A DNA stretch of 64,000 bases from Halostella pelagica (GTDB lineage: Archaea > Halobacteriota > Halobacteria > Halobacteriales > Natronoarchaeaceae), in assembly GCA_005954745.1 (NCBI GenBank), contig CP040679.1, positions 1 to 64,000 of the forward strand, in the 5' to 3' direction. Of the stretch, positions 52,653 through 60,979 are shown in pieces. A program made the position numbers and the translations under genes. The notes beneath the pieces were generated by a model, which saw only the letters and a program-made list of their open reading frames with translations, was not told the DNA's origin and made no database searches. The stretch's first letter is position 1; each line of letters begins with the position of its first letter.

Positions 52653-53483
52653 ATGCCACGAGAATCACCCTCTACGGAAGATACCGGTGCTAACCCAAAT
52701 GCTGTAGCAGCTAGTAATGACTTCCAGAAGGAAACTGAGGATAAGTCTAGGGAGAGTTCCGATTCAGAAGCGTCAATCAGTGGAAGTCGGGATTCAACAG
52801 AGTGGATTGGAGGAGACGCCGAAAATCAGACTAAGTGGGTTCTGCCGTGGAGTCTTGGTTCAGGCTTGCCGTTTCTGTTGGTAGGCATCAGTGTTCTTGC
52901 AGTGGATACTGCTGTCCCAACACCACTGGGTTATCTCTCGGTATCACTCGGCGCTCTCGTCTGGATCGGAGGTCTAGTGACCCATCTCTCCGCTCCACCG
53001 AATCCACAAACATACGACGACGAAGCTATCGTCTCGATGACGACACCAACTCGTCGTATCGCCGCGGCGAAAAATATCATCGGGCTGGTCCTCATAGTCA
53101 TCGGTGCAATCCTCCTCATTGATATCACAATCCCGCTGGCCTATCCACTGATCTCGTTATTAGCAGGAATTTACGTCTACTCCAGCGGCATTTTCGAATT
53201 CTGGGTGAATTCCTTGACGCGGTATTTCCTCACGAATCGACGATTCGTCAAACGGTACCAACTATTGAGCGTCCGGTCAAAGTCCATCCCAATTGCTCGA
53301 ATCCAAGCGACCGAAGAAAACCGGACGATGTTCGAGCGTTTGTTCGGCATCGGCCATGTCGCAGTGGAATCTGCCGGAGATTCAAGCACGTCACGAATCG
53401 TTGCTCGTGCAATTGAACACCCACGAGCTTTAGCTGAAGCGCTCCAGTCACAAATCCAGAATGGACGGGAAGAAAGACTCTAA
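52653..53483 (+). CDS. Membrane protein with C-terminal bacterial PH-like (bPH2) domain
   Basis: A 276-residue protein: an acidic disordered N-terminus (residues 1-60), two pairs of hydrophobic segments (residues 65-110 and 135-180), and a bPH2-type domain (YFLTNRRFVKRYQLLSVRSK, PIARIQATEENRTMFERLFG, GHVAVESAG). The pattern matches YdbS/YdbT-type PH membrane proteins. It begins 2 nt after the propeller protein gene, so the two are probably co-transcribed and act at the same membrane. Confidence 0.85.
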   Translation: MPRESPSTEDTGANPNAVAASNDFQKETEDKSRESSDSEASISGSRDSTEWIGGDAENQTKWVLPWSLGSGLPFLLVGISVLAVDTAVPTPLGYLSVSLGALVWIGGLVTHLSAPPNPQTYDDEAIVSMTTPTRRIAAAKNIIGLVLIVIGAILLIDITIPLAYPLISLLAGIYVYSSGIFEFWVNSLTRYFLTNRRFVKRYQLLSVRSKSIPIARIQATEENRTMFERLFGIGHVAVESAGDSSTSRIVARAIEHPRALAEALQSQIQNGREERL

Positions 53484-53548
53484 TATCTAATCTGGGCCTC
53501 CTGTATCTCTTGATTCATAACCCCCTGCCTCCTTCTTAGCCGTGAATA

Positions 53549-53587
53549 TCTGGGTTTCGTCACAGTGTATTACTGGTGCCCGTCGCG
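53549..53587. repeat. Imperfect 39-bp repeat, copy A
   Basis: It begins TCTGGGTTTCGTCACAGTGT and ends GGTGCCCGTCGCG. By my count it matches copy C at 57305-57343 at 32 of 39 positions. Copy B at 53659-53690 shares the GGGTTTCGTCA core. Confidence 0.6.
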
Positions 53588-53658
53588 CCCGCTTACTGTT
53601 ACTGGCCACGAATCACCAGATAACGGCGGTTTCTGTTGCGCTTGCTGCAGTAGTCTGT

Positions 53659-53690
53659 GTATGGGTTTCGTCATGCGGTGTGACGAACGC
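53659..53690. repeat. Imperfect repeat, copy B
   Basis: Contains ATGGGTTTCGTCATGCGG followed by TGTGACGAACGC. It shares the GGGTTTCGTCA core and a downstream TGACGA with copies A and C, and lies 111 bp from copy A (a multiple of three). Confidence 0.5.
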
Positions 53691-53943
53691 ATCTAGACCG
53701 ATACGTTACGAGAAACCATCTGCCGAATTCTGGTTCAGTGTGGATGGTTGCGCCCCAACGGAAGACGCTCTATACGGTTTGTAGTGGCCGAGACTGTGGT
53801 GATTTGATCGTTGATTCCTACATCAGTAGATCAGCATAGGACGTCTCCCTTGGTTTGCATACTAATGAAGTTTCAAAAAGAATTGGGCAGTGAGAGACAG
53901 AAATACCAAAGCAACGAATAAGTAAGTAAATACAAGTCCTTGG

Positions 53944-55242
53944 TTGTCAATTACTCGACTCGTGGAGGATTTAGAACCGCGACTAGAAGAGTTCAGAAAT
54001 GCGATACACGGTTTGTCCACGGATGCTGCGCATCCGAAAACAGCATTCGAACTACTGGGTATGGGGCGGTACGAAGACGCCTGGCAGTCTTACCTTCGGT
54101 ACTTTCTAGCCCCAGACCAACCACATCAATTCGAGGGTGAGTTTCTGCATCGGTTCTTCGACCTTCTTGAGAGCAACGAGCTGATCTCATTTTCACCTCC
54201 GGAGACGGGTCTCCGTCCGGACCAGGGTGTCGAGGTCACAGCGGAGCGTCAATCTTCAGACGACAACCGCCCCGATCTCATCATTACGAGTGGCTCAGAA
54301 TGGTTTCTCTGCATCGAGTTGAAAGTACATGCCTCTGAAGGACGGGGAGAACAGCCCCAGACCACACGATATGCGAACGACGAAAACATAGTTCCGAATG
54401 GGGTCTCGGCCTACGAGGACGGGGACTTCATCTACATTAAACCAACAGAAGCTGTGCCTTCGGCCTCAACAACGTTTTCCGACCTTGCTTGGCGAGAAGT
54501 TCAATCAGTCGTTCAGAGCACTCTTGCACATTCGACGGGACACATCCCGGCGCGGTCGATCGCACAACTCTCAGACTTCTCAACACTCATCGATTCACAG
54601 CTAGCCATGACCGAGATAGACGAAGATACACGACAGCGAAAGGACCTCTACTTCGAGTACCGCGACGAAATCATGGAGGCGCGAGACGCCATCAAACCGT
54701 TTGTGAAGACCATCCTTCAACAGAATTGGGGACAAGCACTGGAGGACTCTTACCAGCCAAGCAACGCCAACGAGATGGAGTGGCAGTACGACGCGATCGG
54801 TCATGGGTACGGCCAGGTCCGTGCGCCCCGATGGGAATCGGCCAAAACCGGTCCAGAGAAACTCGACATACACTGGGAACACAAACCGACCGAGGATCAC
54901 TTCTCAAAGGGGCAGTTTCGGTTCATCCTTGAACTAGAGGAGCCAGACCGCTCGACAATTAGCGATAGTAGCGGTGAACGGTACCACCAGTTCCGAGAGG
55001 ATGTCCTTGACCGAGTTGAGAACTCAGTTCAGTCAGTCGATGATTCCCGGTGGGAAGAATCAGATATCAGCCCAGGCCGGTCACAGAAGAAGTTAGCTCG
55101 ATTCGTGTACGAGTATCACCCCGGTGACGAGGACGGATACTACCAGAGCCTCCAGTTCGCATTAGAGGACTCCGAGCCGGTCACTCGTCTCGTGACCGCG
55201 ATTCTGGAGACGCAAGACTACACACGATACTCAAGGGAGTAA
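53944..55242 (+). CDS. PD-(D/E)XK nuclease family protein (PDDEXK_4-like)
   Basis: A 432-residue protein. The nuclease core reads Asp111 in NRPDLIITS, then Glu125-x-Lys127 in FLCIELKVHA, followed by GEQPQTTRYAND with the conserved Gln and Tyr. The N-terminal WQSYLRYFLAPDQPHQF resembles the 'D-P-x-G-x-G' leader region of PD-(D/E)XK_4 proteins often found in defence islands. The only in-frame start giving the whole domain is the TTG at 53944. Codon use is lower in GC than core genes. Substrate unknown. Confidence 0.82.
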   Translation: MSITRLVEDLEPRLEEFRNAIHGLSTDAAHPKTAFELLGMGRYEDAWQSYLRYFLAPDQPHQFEGEFLHRFFDLLESNELISFSPPETGLRPDQGVEVTAERQSSDDNRPDLIITSGSEWFLCIELKVHASEGRGEQPQTTRYANDENIVPNGVSAYEDGDFIYIKPTEAVPSASTTFSDLAWREVQSVVQSTLAHSTGHIPARSIAQLSDFSTLIDSQLAMTEIDEDTRQRKDLYFEYRDEIMEARDAIKPFVKTILQQNWGQALEDSYQPSNANEMEWQYDAIGHGYGQVRAPRWESAKTGPEKLDIHWEHKPTEDHFSKGQFRFILELEEPDRSTISDSSGERYHQFREDVLDRVENSVQSVDDSRWEESDISPGRSQKKLARFVYEYHPGDEDGYYQSLQFALEDSEPVTRLVTAILETQDYTRYSRE

Positions 55243-55456
55243 GCAACAACGGCCACCGCTGAAGAATCTGGGGGCCTCCTTTCTATTACACTGACGCTGG
55301 TCGGTTCGGAGGGTGGGGGAGTATTTCGATCGTCGATAACTATACTTTCTTGTTTATGGGGGCCTCTGGCAGTAGCTCTTAGTGGTGTTCCTCGCAGTGA
55401 TTCGAAACTTGTCGTCACTCTCATTAAAGTCGCCTAAGTAACAGTATGTTAGCTGA

Positions 55457-55993
55457 ATGCCTCAGACTGAAAACCTCTCTCATCCTTCGGTTGAAATCAG
55501 ACTCCCGCTCAATAGCGCCAGTCAAACCTATGTAATTCCTGTGGAAACGACATTGTTTTTCTGGGGTGCTATCGCGCCCGGAACACGCGACAGACTTGCC
55601 CCAGTTGATACACAACGGGGGCACTACCAGATGGCTACTGGGAAACGTATCTATGACCAGATCTCGTGGTCCCTCTCTATTGATGACGAGAGCATCCCGC
55701 TCATGTCAGACTTCACGTATCGGAACTCGGGCTATCAAGGATTAGCGTGGTGGGTTGCCCATGACGCGGTTACGTTACCTACTGTTGTTGACGTGCACTT
55801 CCAGGTGACTGGCGAGCGACCTACAGTCGGCGGAGAGCCACTTGTACTCTGGAGTGAAACCGGAACGCGAATTCCATGGGATGAATCAATCGAAAGTACG
55901 ATTCAATTACGATCTGCAGACAATCCTGACCGAGACTTTTCTACTCACCGCGAACAACTCTGGGGCAAGCATCAGGTGTACGAGCCGTGTTAA
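55457..55993 (+). CDS. Unknown 178-aa protein in the accessory island
   Basis: A protein of 178 residues starting MPQTENLSHPSVEIRLPL. It is beta-rich and Trp-rich (LFFWGAIAPGTRDRLAPVD, GLAWWVAHDAVTLPTVVDV, LWGKHQVYEPC) and contains one His-rich turn. No family is recognised and no signal peptide is seen. It lies between the two nuclease-like genes in the same direction. Confidence 0.68.
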   Translation: MPQTENLSHPSVEIRLPLNSASQTYVIPVETTLFFWGAIAPGTRDRLAPVDTQRGHYQMATGKRIYDQISWSLSIDDESIPLMSDFTYRNSGYQGLAWWVAHDAVTLPTVVDVHFQVTGERPTVGGEPLVLWSETGTRIPWDESIESTIQLRSADNPDRDFSTHREQLWGKHQVYEPC

Positions 55994-56048
55994 GCAATGC
56001 CTCGATATCGTCTGTATCTAAAATCACAGTTACGAACTTTAATATACA

Positions 56049-56070
56049 TACTTATAAATACATATAAGTA
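56049..56070. promoter_or_regulatory. AT-rich inverted repeat upstream of the double-nuclease gene
   Basis: TACTTAT at 56049-56055 and ATAAGTA at 56064-56070 are perfect complements around an 8-nt spacer. The repeat lies 30-50 bp before the ATG at 56100 in a very AT-rich stretch. Candidate operator and TATA region. Confidence 0.45.
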
Positions 56071-56099
56071 CCCGGATATATAAAGTAATTGTAACAGGG

Positions 56100-57116
56100 A
56101 TGGATGCTGAATCAGAACTCCTCAAGGACTATCGCAGGCAGAGTGGCCGCGAATATCAAACAGAGGTTGTCGTTGGGAATTTTCTCTTTCAGCAAAGTGA
56201 TTTAGTCCCCGATGCAGCAGCAGGAGCATCTGCAGGGGCAATTGATGCACTTCATACACCCATTAATGAGAACTGCGAACAGTTGGTTGAGGCGAAAACC
56301 TCTATTGGATTTCGTGGTTTAGGCCAACTTCTCCTCTATACCTACTTCCGGCGGCGAGACCGTGAAATTGTCCGAGAGAAGTACTCTCAGACAGATGGAT
56401 GGGAAACGGAGGCGTCCGTTGGCGGTTTTGAACACCATGTGATACGACGTGGGGGACAGTTCCATGCGAGGCCCGCTATTGATGACGTCGAACAAGTGCT
56501 ACTTGTTCCTGAGATTCCAGTAGCTGATACTCTGCGGCTTTCAGCATACACCAATTTGGGAGTGACCATTGAATACCAATCCAATGGGGGCTATAGAACC
56601 CTAGATGGGACCGTATTCGAAACTAAACCCGGTACTGACCGGCGATTGACCACAGACTGGCTCAACAAGAACTCCAGAGATTCCCTGGGGAGTGCAACTG
56701 AGGAAGCCCTCTTAGAGGATGCCATAGAGTTATTCGGTGATACGCAGGTGTTTCGAGAAGTCCCGATTGGTACACATCTGTATTCCGGAGAACAAACACC
56801 GCTTCGGGCCGATGCAGTCATTCGTTTCGGTAATTATTGGTTTGTTGCTGAGGTCAAGAACACCTCGAATGACCGAGCGCGAACTGAGTTTCAACGGAGT
56901 GTTGGTCAATCTGTAGGATATGCCAATTTGTTCGCGCGCGAGTGGGGAATTCCGCCTACTCAAGTCGCTCCAGTGGTCATACAAGACCCACTTGCGCTTG
57001 CGGGTGGAATTTATCGGGAGGATCGATACGGGGAGGACTATCAAGCGATGCGTGGTGACGCACTTTCGGCAGCACGGAGACCGATAGTGCTCGGTCCACC
57101 ACAGAGATACCAATAG
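56100..57116 (+). CDS. Protein with two PD-(D/E)XK-like nuclease domains
   Basis: A 338-residue protein. The N-terminal half has Asp49 in GAIDALHTP, Glu64-x-Lys66 in QLVEAKTSIG and Gln76 in GLGQLLLYTYF. The C-terminal half has Glu220 (FREVPIG), Asp238 in RADAVIRFG, Glu251-x-Lys253 in WFVAEVKNTS and Gln270 in SVGQSVGYANLF. Both sets follow the D...ExK...Q order of PD-(D/E)XK folds, an unusual tandem. It may cut or bind nucleic acid. I know no characterised homologue. AT-rich promoter directly upstream. Confidence 0.75.
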   Translation: MDAESELLKDYRRQSGREYQTEVVVGNFLFQQSDLVPDAAAGASAGAIDALHTPINENCEQLVEAKTSIGFRGLGQLLLYTYFRRRDREIVREKYSQTDGWETEASVGGFEHHVIRRGGQFHARPAIDDVEQVLLVPEIPVADTLRLSAYTNLGVTIEYQSNGGYRTLDGTVFETKPGTDRRLTTDWLNKNSRDSLGSATEEALLEDAIELFGDTQVFREVPIGTHLYSGEQTPLRADAVIRFGNYWFVAEVKNTSNDRARTEFQRSVGQSVGYANLFAREWGIPPTQVAPVVIQDPLALAGGIYREDRYGEDYQAMRGDALSAARRPIVLGPPQRYQ

Positions 57117-57304
57117 ACCATTCAATCTCAGATAGACTCAGCAACGGAGTTGCTACTGGCATGGTCAAACGTGTGTTAGTGGATCAGATAAGTTGGCCGT
57201 TCTTCTAGAGTGACCGCCGTGGAAGGGACGTTTATCAACGGAGATGTTCCGACGACAGTATTCCTGAATTTCTGCCGTGAGCTCCCCCCTCACAACTCCT
57301 TGTA

Positions 57305-57343
57305 TCCGGGTTTCGTCATAGGGTATGACGAGTGCCCGTCGGG
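57305..57343. repeat. Imperfect 39-bp repeat, copy C
   Basis: It begins TCCGGGTTTCGTCATAGGGT and ends AGTGCCCGTCGGG. It contains the palindromic core TCGTCATAGGGTATGACGA and matches copy A (53549-53587) at 32 of 39 positions. On the reverse strand it reads RALVIPYDETRI. Confidence 0.6.
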
Positions 57344-57465
57344 TCATAGGACCCAACGACTGGCTGGCCAAGCTTGGAACGATAGAGCGGGTGGCCGAGA
57401 ACTGGATTCTGGCGGCATTACGATCGGTTTCGGAAATTCGGAAATACCACACTTCCATTTATTGC

Positions 57466-57790
57466 CCCATGGATGTCACAATCGGTACGCTCGTACTCAC
57501 CAGTTACTTCGACCTGCACAAGTATATCGAAAGCACGTCAAATCGAGTAGAGAAGACACGTGAACGTGAAGTAAAAGAACCGCAGCCCGAGATTCTTCGA
57601 GGTCGTCGCAGTCGTGACATCTTCCCCGACGTAAACGGCGGGGTTGTAGTACCTGTTCCGAAGATAAACCGCTTGATCGGCCTGTGGCCGCTCTCGATCT
57701 CCTACCGCTGTCCGTATTCTGTGAGAAATGCGCTGCCGGTGTTGGTCAGAAACAACGAGTACTGCCGGATGTCATCGTGTTCGGAGTGTT
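57466..57790 (-). pseudogene. Degraded C-terminal fragment of a haloarchaeal IS transposase (IS4-like DDE)
   Basis: The reverse strand encodes broken pieces of a DDE transposase: EHDDIRQYSLFLTN, EYGQR-stop-EIESGHRPIKRF, then in another frame TTSKNLGLRFFYF and LLYSI-stop-RAFDILVQVEVTGEY. From memory intact haloarchaeal transposases read RWEIE..YK.IKRF and SIWRAVDLLVQVELTGEYE there, so both stops replace Trp. The fragment ends at a MITE-like element. The DDE N-terminal part is absent. Confidence 0.65.
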
Positions 57791-57798
57791 CCTTCTGC

Positions 57799-57882
57799 TA
57801 TAGTAGCCACTGAAAGTCATTGCACACCAGATCGCACGGCAGCGATACAATCTGCGTGTGAATCGTTTCAGAGACTACTATA
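57799..57882. mobile_element. MITE-like palindromic element, copy 2
   Basis: An 84-bp imperfect palindrome starting TATAGTAGCCACTGAAAGTC and ending CAGAGACTACTATA. It is nearly identical in its left half to the copy at 10872-10957 and abuts the transposase relic. Confidence 0.78.
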
Positions 57883-57995
57883 GTGGTCTCGCATGAACAG
57901 CTACGAAGGAACGCAGTCGATTGGACACGGACACCCGCTCGCAGTTAACCGATTCGACTAAACGGAGACTTCGAAATACGTGATGACTCGCGTGT

Positions 57996-58190
57996 TCAGC
58001 GCCAGGGGTCAACTTCATCGAACAGGTCGTTCACGTGACGTTCGGTCTCGTCGCGGATTCGGCCGACCTCAGCAGCCGACTTTCCGTCCGGATCGTCGAG
58101 ATCCCAATCGCGGTTCTCGCCTGCCCATCCCGCGGGACTCATGCCGCATATCTGATTCTCGGCGGGGTCGACATGGCATTGTGCTCCCAC
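57996..58190 (-). pseudogene. C-terminal relic of a low-molecular-weight phosphatase/arsenate reductase
   Basis: A 64-codon fragment containing DWDLDDPDGKSAAEVGRIRD and ERHVNDLFDEVDPW, the typical end of the LMW-phosphatase/ArsC family. The N-terminal CX5R phosphate loop is missing. An in-frame stop lies just upstream of the first codons, so this is a truncated gene. The preceding residues (HVDPAENQICG) may also derive from the parent. Confidence 0.6.
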
Positions 58191-58263
58191 GACCTATGAG
58201 TCAAGCACAACTAATCAAGTACAGAAGCGAGATCAGACGACTGAGTTCACCACTACTTCGACC

Positions 58264-59628
58264 ATGAGTCAGGACCAAGTCACGGTTGAGACGGATGAAT
58301 CGGGACCGTTAGACACATTCCGGCAGTTCTTCGCGCTAGAGCGGGACGTACTGGTACTATCGCTGGCGATGTTTGCGTTCAGTCTCGGTTTCCAGATGAC
58401 CAGCCGGTTCCTTCCTGAGTATATGGTCGCGCTCGGAGCCTCAGGGTTCGTCGTTGGCCTTTTCGGGACTGTCGGTAACATTATCTCGGCCGTGTTCCCG
58501 TATCCGGGCGGCGCTATCTCGGACCGGATCGGCTCGCGCTATGCACTGACCCTGTTCGGATTGATTTCGACACTCGGGTTCGGAGTTTGGTTGGTCGCGC
58601 CGTCCCTCGGGGTGATCACTGTTGCAGGCGTGACGATCCCATCCTGGATCTGGATCTTCGTCGGCCTGTTGCTCGCGCAGGGGTGGAAGTCGTTCGGACT
58701 CGGGGCGACGTTCGCAGTCGTCAAGCAGGCGACCGACCCTTCGCGGTTGGCCGCTGGCTTCGCGAGCACCGAGACGTTTCGCCGGACGGCGTTTCTCATC
58801 GGGCCGGTACTTGCTGCCGTCCTCATCGGCTTTCATCCAGACTTCTCGGTGAGCTTCCAGTACGTCCTCGCCGTCGCCGTCGTCTTCGGGATCATCGGGA
58901 CGGTCGCTCAACACGTCCTCTACGACGCCGGTGAGGACTCAATTGGTGACTCCTTCGAGGGGATCGACCAGATCCGACGCGATCTGCGGAATATGCCCGA
59001 CCCGCTCCGACCGCTGTTGGTCGGCGACACGCTCGTCCGGTTCGCCAACGGAATGGTGTACGTCTTCTTCGTGCTGGTGATCACACAGTTTTACCGAGTG
59101 GGCTTCGAGACGACTGTCTCGTTGGCTGGCTTCTCGTATGCGATCGATCTCTCGCCGGAGGCGTTCTTCGGCTACCTGCTTGGCATCGAGATGTTGATCG
59201 CCCTCATCTCGATGGCACCAGCGGCGAAAGTCGCCGAGCGGATCGGTCTCAAGCCTGTGGTCGCGTTGGGATTCGCCGTTTACGCGCTGTTCCCTGTTGT
59301 CCTTATCGGCGGACCAGAAGTCCTCAGTTCAGTGCTACCGCTCCAGTGGGCGATGGTACTCATCTTCGCGTTCTCGGGGCTTCGGTTCGCAGGGCTCCCC
59401 TCTCACAAGGCGCTGATCGTCGGCCCCGCTGAGCAGGGGGCTGGCGGGCGCGTCACGGGAACGTACTACCTCCTGCGAAACACGATCGTTATCCCGAGTG
59501 CTGCACTCGGTGGCTATCTGTGGGAGTTCGTGAGCCCAGAAATCGCGTTCACCATTGCAGCCGGGATCGGTGTCGTCGGGACCGGGTATTTTCTGCTGTT
59601 CGGCGAGGAGTTCGAGGCTTATGTATGA
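58264..59628 (+). CDS. Major facilitator superfamily transporter
   Basis: A 454-residue protein with about twelve membrane segments. It shows the first-half motif PGGAISDRIGSRYAL and the second-half GLPSHKALIVGPAEQGAGG loop. The central cytoplasmic loop (residues 225-250) is acidic. Substrate unknown. The broken LMW-phosphatase relic next to it is on the other strand. Confidence 0.9.
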   Translation: MSQDQVTVETDESGPLDTFRQFFALERDVLVLSLAMFAFSLGFQMTSRFLPEYMVALGASGFVVGLFGTVGNIISAVFPYPGGAISDRIGSRYALTLFGLISTLGFGVWLVAPSLGVITVAGVTIPSWIWIFVGLLLAQGWKSFGLGATFAVVKQATDPSRLAAGFASTETFRRTAFLIGPVLAAVLIGFHPDFSVSFQYVLAVAVVFGIIGTVAQHVLYDAGEDSIGDSFEGIDQIRRDLRNMPDPLRPLLVGDTLVRFANGMVYVFFVLVITQFYRVGFETTVSLAGFSYAIDLSPEAFFGYLLGIEMLIALISMAPAAKVAERIGLKPVVALGFAVYALFPVVLIGGPEVLSSVLPLQWAMVLIFAFSGLRFAGLPSHKALIVGPAEQGAGGRVTGTYYLLRNTIVIPSAALGGYLWEFVSPEIAFTIAAGIGVVGTGYFLLFGEEFEAYV

Positions 59629-59770
59629 GCTAGTGAGACCCTAGTGACGTTCTCGATATCACTTGGCGCGGCGAGTGGGATCGTCGGGATTTGATTCCCT
59701 CGAAAAGGATAGCACCGCCCCTGTACCAAGAACATTATGTTTTAACAACCAGACGTACCTACGTAAATAT

Positions 59771-59995
59771 ATGGACGAACTACTCGATGTCTTGGACCTC
59801 CTCGGAGAGTTTGGACTCGAAGGAGTAATGACCTGGGTGCTCCGAATTATCGGTGTACTCGCCATTCTCGGCGGAGTCAGTGTCTGGCTGTTCACCGACC
59901 TCTCCCACATTATACCAGTTATTCTCATCGCTGGGGGACTCCTCCTCGTTGCCATCCCCGGCCTCCTCTTCGAATTCATTGAACTCGCCGGATAA
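59771..59995 (+). CDS. Small two-TM membrane protein (74 aa)
   Basis: A 74-residue protein starting MDELLDVLDLLGEFGLEG. Two hydrophobic segments follow: LRIIGVLAILGGVSVWLF and VILIAGGLLLVAIPGLLFEF. The ATG at 59771 is preceded by CGTAAATAT. It is a typical haloarchaeal micro-membrane protein without a recognised role. Confidence 0.72.
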   Translation: MDELLDVLDLLGEFGLEGVMTWVLRIIGVLAILGGVSVWLFTDLSHIIPVILIAGGLLLVAIPGLLFEFIELAG

Positions 59996-60325
59996 CCTCT
60001 TCATCCAGGGCAGGACATCAGTGACCGCGACGTCCCCAACACCCCCTAATCACGGTGTCGTCGGCCACGAGGTCACGCGCTTACGTTTCGTCGGAGGCCG
60101 TTGGACGCGATAGCCATGCGTACGGTTGCCTCGTTCGACCGAACCGAGGCGATTCATCCGAACGCGTACCACAGTATGCTCGAAGCGGTCGGCCGTCGAC
60201 CACGCGAACACCGTTTTGTCGACTCGGTCGGTAACATCAGTGTTACTTCATTACACCGGCGTCAGCGAGCGTTTATGCGTCCCGTACCCCTACCGATGGG
60301 TGCACACAACCGTTCCCCAATCACC
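59996..60325. other. Intergenic stretch without recognisable gene
   Basis: About 330 bp. The downstream LUD-gene frame is open to 60101, but the residues there lack similarity to LUD proteins. Nothing else is recognised. Confidence 0.4.
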
Positions 60326-60979
60326 ATGTCGCAGAAATCAGATTACGTAGACGAGACCGAAATCGACGCATCGCTCGACGACCTTCCCGACGACGACACC
60401 ATCGACGAGACGGTAGCGAATCTCGAGGCCAACGGTTTCGAAGTCGTTGTGGTCGATAGCCCCGAGGCCGCCCTCGAAACCATCCAGTCGCACATTCCGC
60501 CGGCTGCCTCCGTCATGAACGGCCACTCGACGACTCTAGAGGAGGTCGGGTTCATCGAGTACCTGAGCGAGGGGGACCACGAATGGGAGAGCCTCCCGGA
60601 CCAGATCTGGAGCATCGACGACGACGACGAGCGACAGACCGCTCGCCGTGAGTCCCAGACGGCCGATTACTTCCTCGGTGGTATCAACGCGATCGCACGG
60701 ACCGGTGAACTGGTTGCAGCCGACCGCTCGGGGAGCCGTATCGGTGCCTATCCCTTTGCTGCTAGCAACGTCGTCATCGTCAGCGGCGTGAATAAGATCG
60801 TTGACGACCTAAACGCTGCACTGGACCGGCTCGAATCGGTCGCCTATCCGCTGGAGAACGAGCGCGCAAAGGACGCCTACGGCGTCGAGAGCGCTGTCGC
60901 CAAACAGCTGATCTTCCGGCAGGAACTCGAAGAGGGACGGACGACCGTCGTCCTCGTCCGTGAACAGCTGGGTTACTGA
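60326..60979 (+). CDS. LUD-domain protein (LutC/YkgG-like)
   Basis: A 217-residue LUD (lactate-utilisation) domain protein. It shows VANLEANGFEVVVVDSPEAA, PPAASVMNGHSTTLEEVGF, the DYFLGGINAIARTGELVAAD region with the conserved Asn and the VVIVSGVNKIVDDLNAALDR helix. No LutA or LutB gene is adjacent, so an independent role is likely. The ATG at 60326 (MSQKSDYVDE) gives the family length. Confidence 0.88.
   Translation: MSQKSDYVDETEIDASLDDLPDDDTIDETVANLEANGFEVVVVDSPEAALETIQSHIPPAASVMNGHSTTLEEVGFIEYLSEGDHEWESLPDQIWSIDDDDERQTARRESQTADYFLGGINAIARTGELVAADRSGSRIGAYPFAASNVVIVSGVNKIVDDLNAALDRLESVAYPLENERAKDAYGVESAVAKQLIFRQELEEGRTTVVLVREQLGY

Larger units (their letters stand above)
53484..53943. other. 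Non-coding stretch with two diverged repeat copies
   Basis: About 460 bp without a supported gene. It contains two copies of the GGGTTTCGTCA repeat (53549-53587 and 53659-53690). On the reverse strand these fall in one frame as APVIHCDETQ and AFVTPHDETH, separated by a stop, which suggests a decayed coding sequence. Confidence 0.4.
57117..57995. other. Relic-filled region at the right edge of the island
   Basis: About 880 bp without an intact gene. It holds repeat copy C (57305-57343), a broken transposase (about 57466-57790) and a MITE-like element (57799-57882). Several long open frames cross it but none looks like a real protein in its own right. Confidence 0.5.

Noticed and set aside
53542-53784. 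80-codon forward frame
   Set aside because: It overlaps two copies of the repeat; the conserved DET motif reads on the other strand and the forward product looks random.
57325-57813. 162-codon forward frame over the right edge of the island
   Set aside because: It is the antisense of the broken transposase and the repeat; the reverse-strand reading explains the sequence better.
59688-59705. GGGATTTGATTCCC resembling a tRNA T-arm
   Set aside because: No matching acceptor, D or anticodon arms are present around it.
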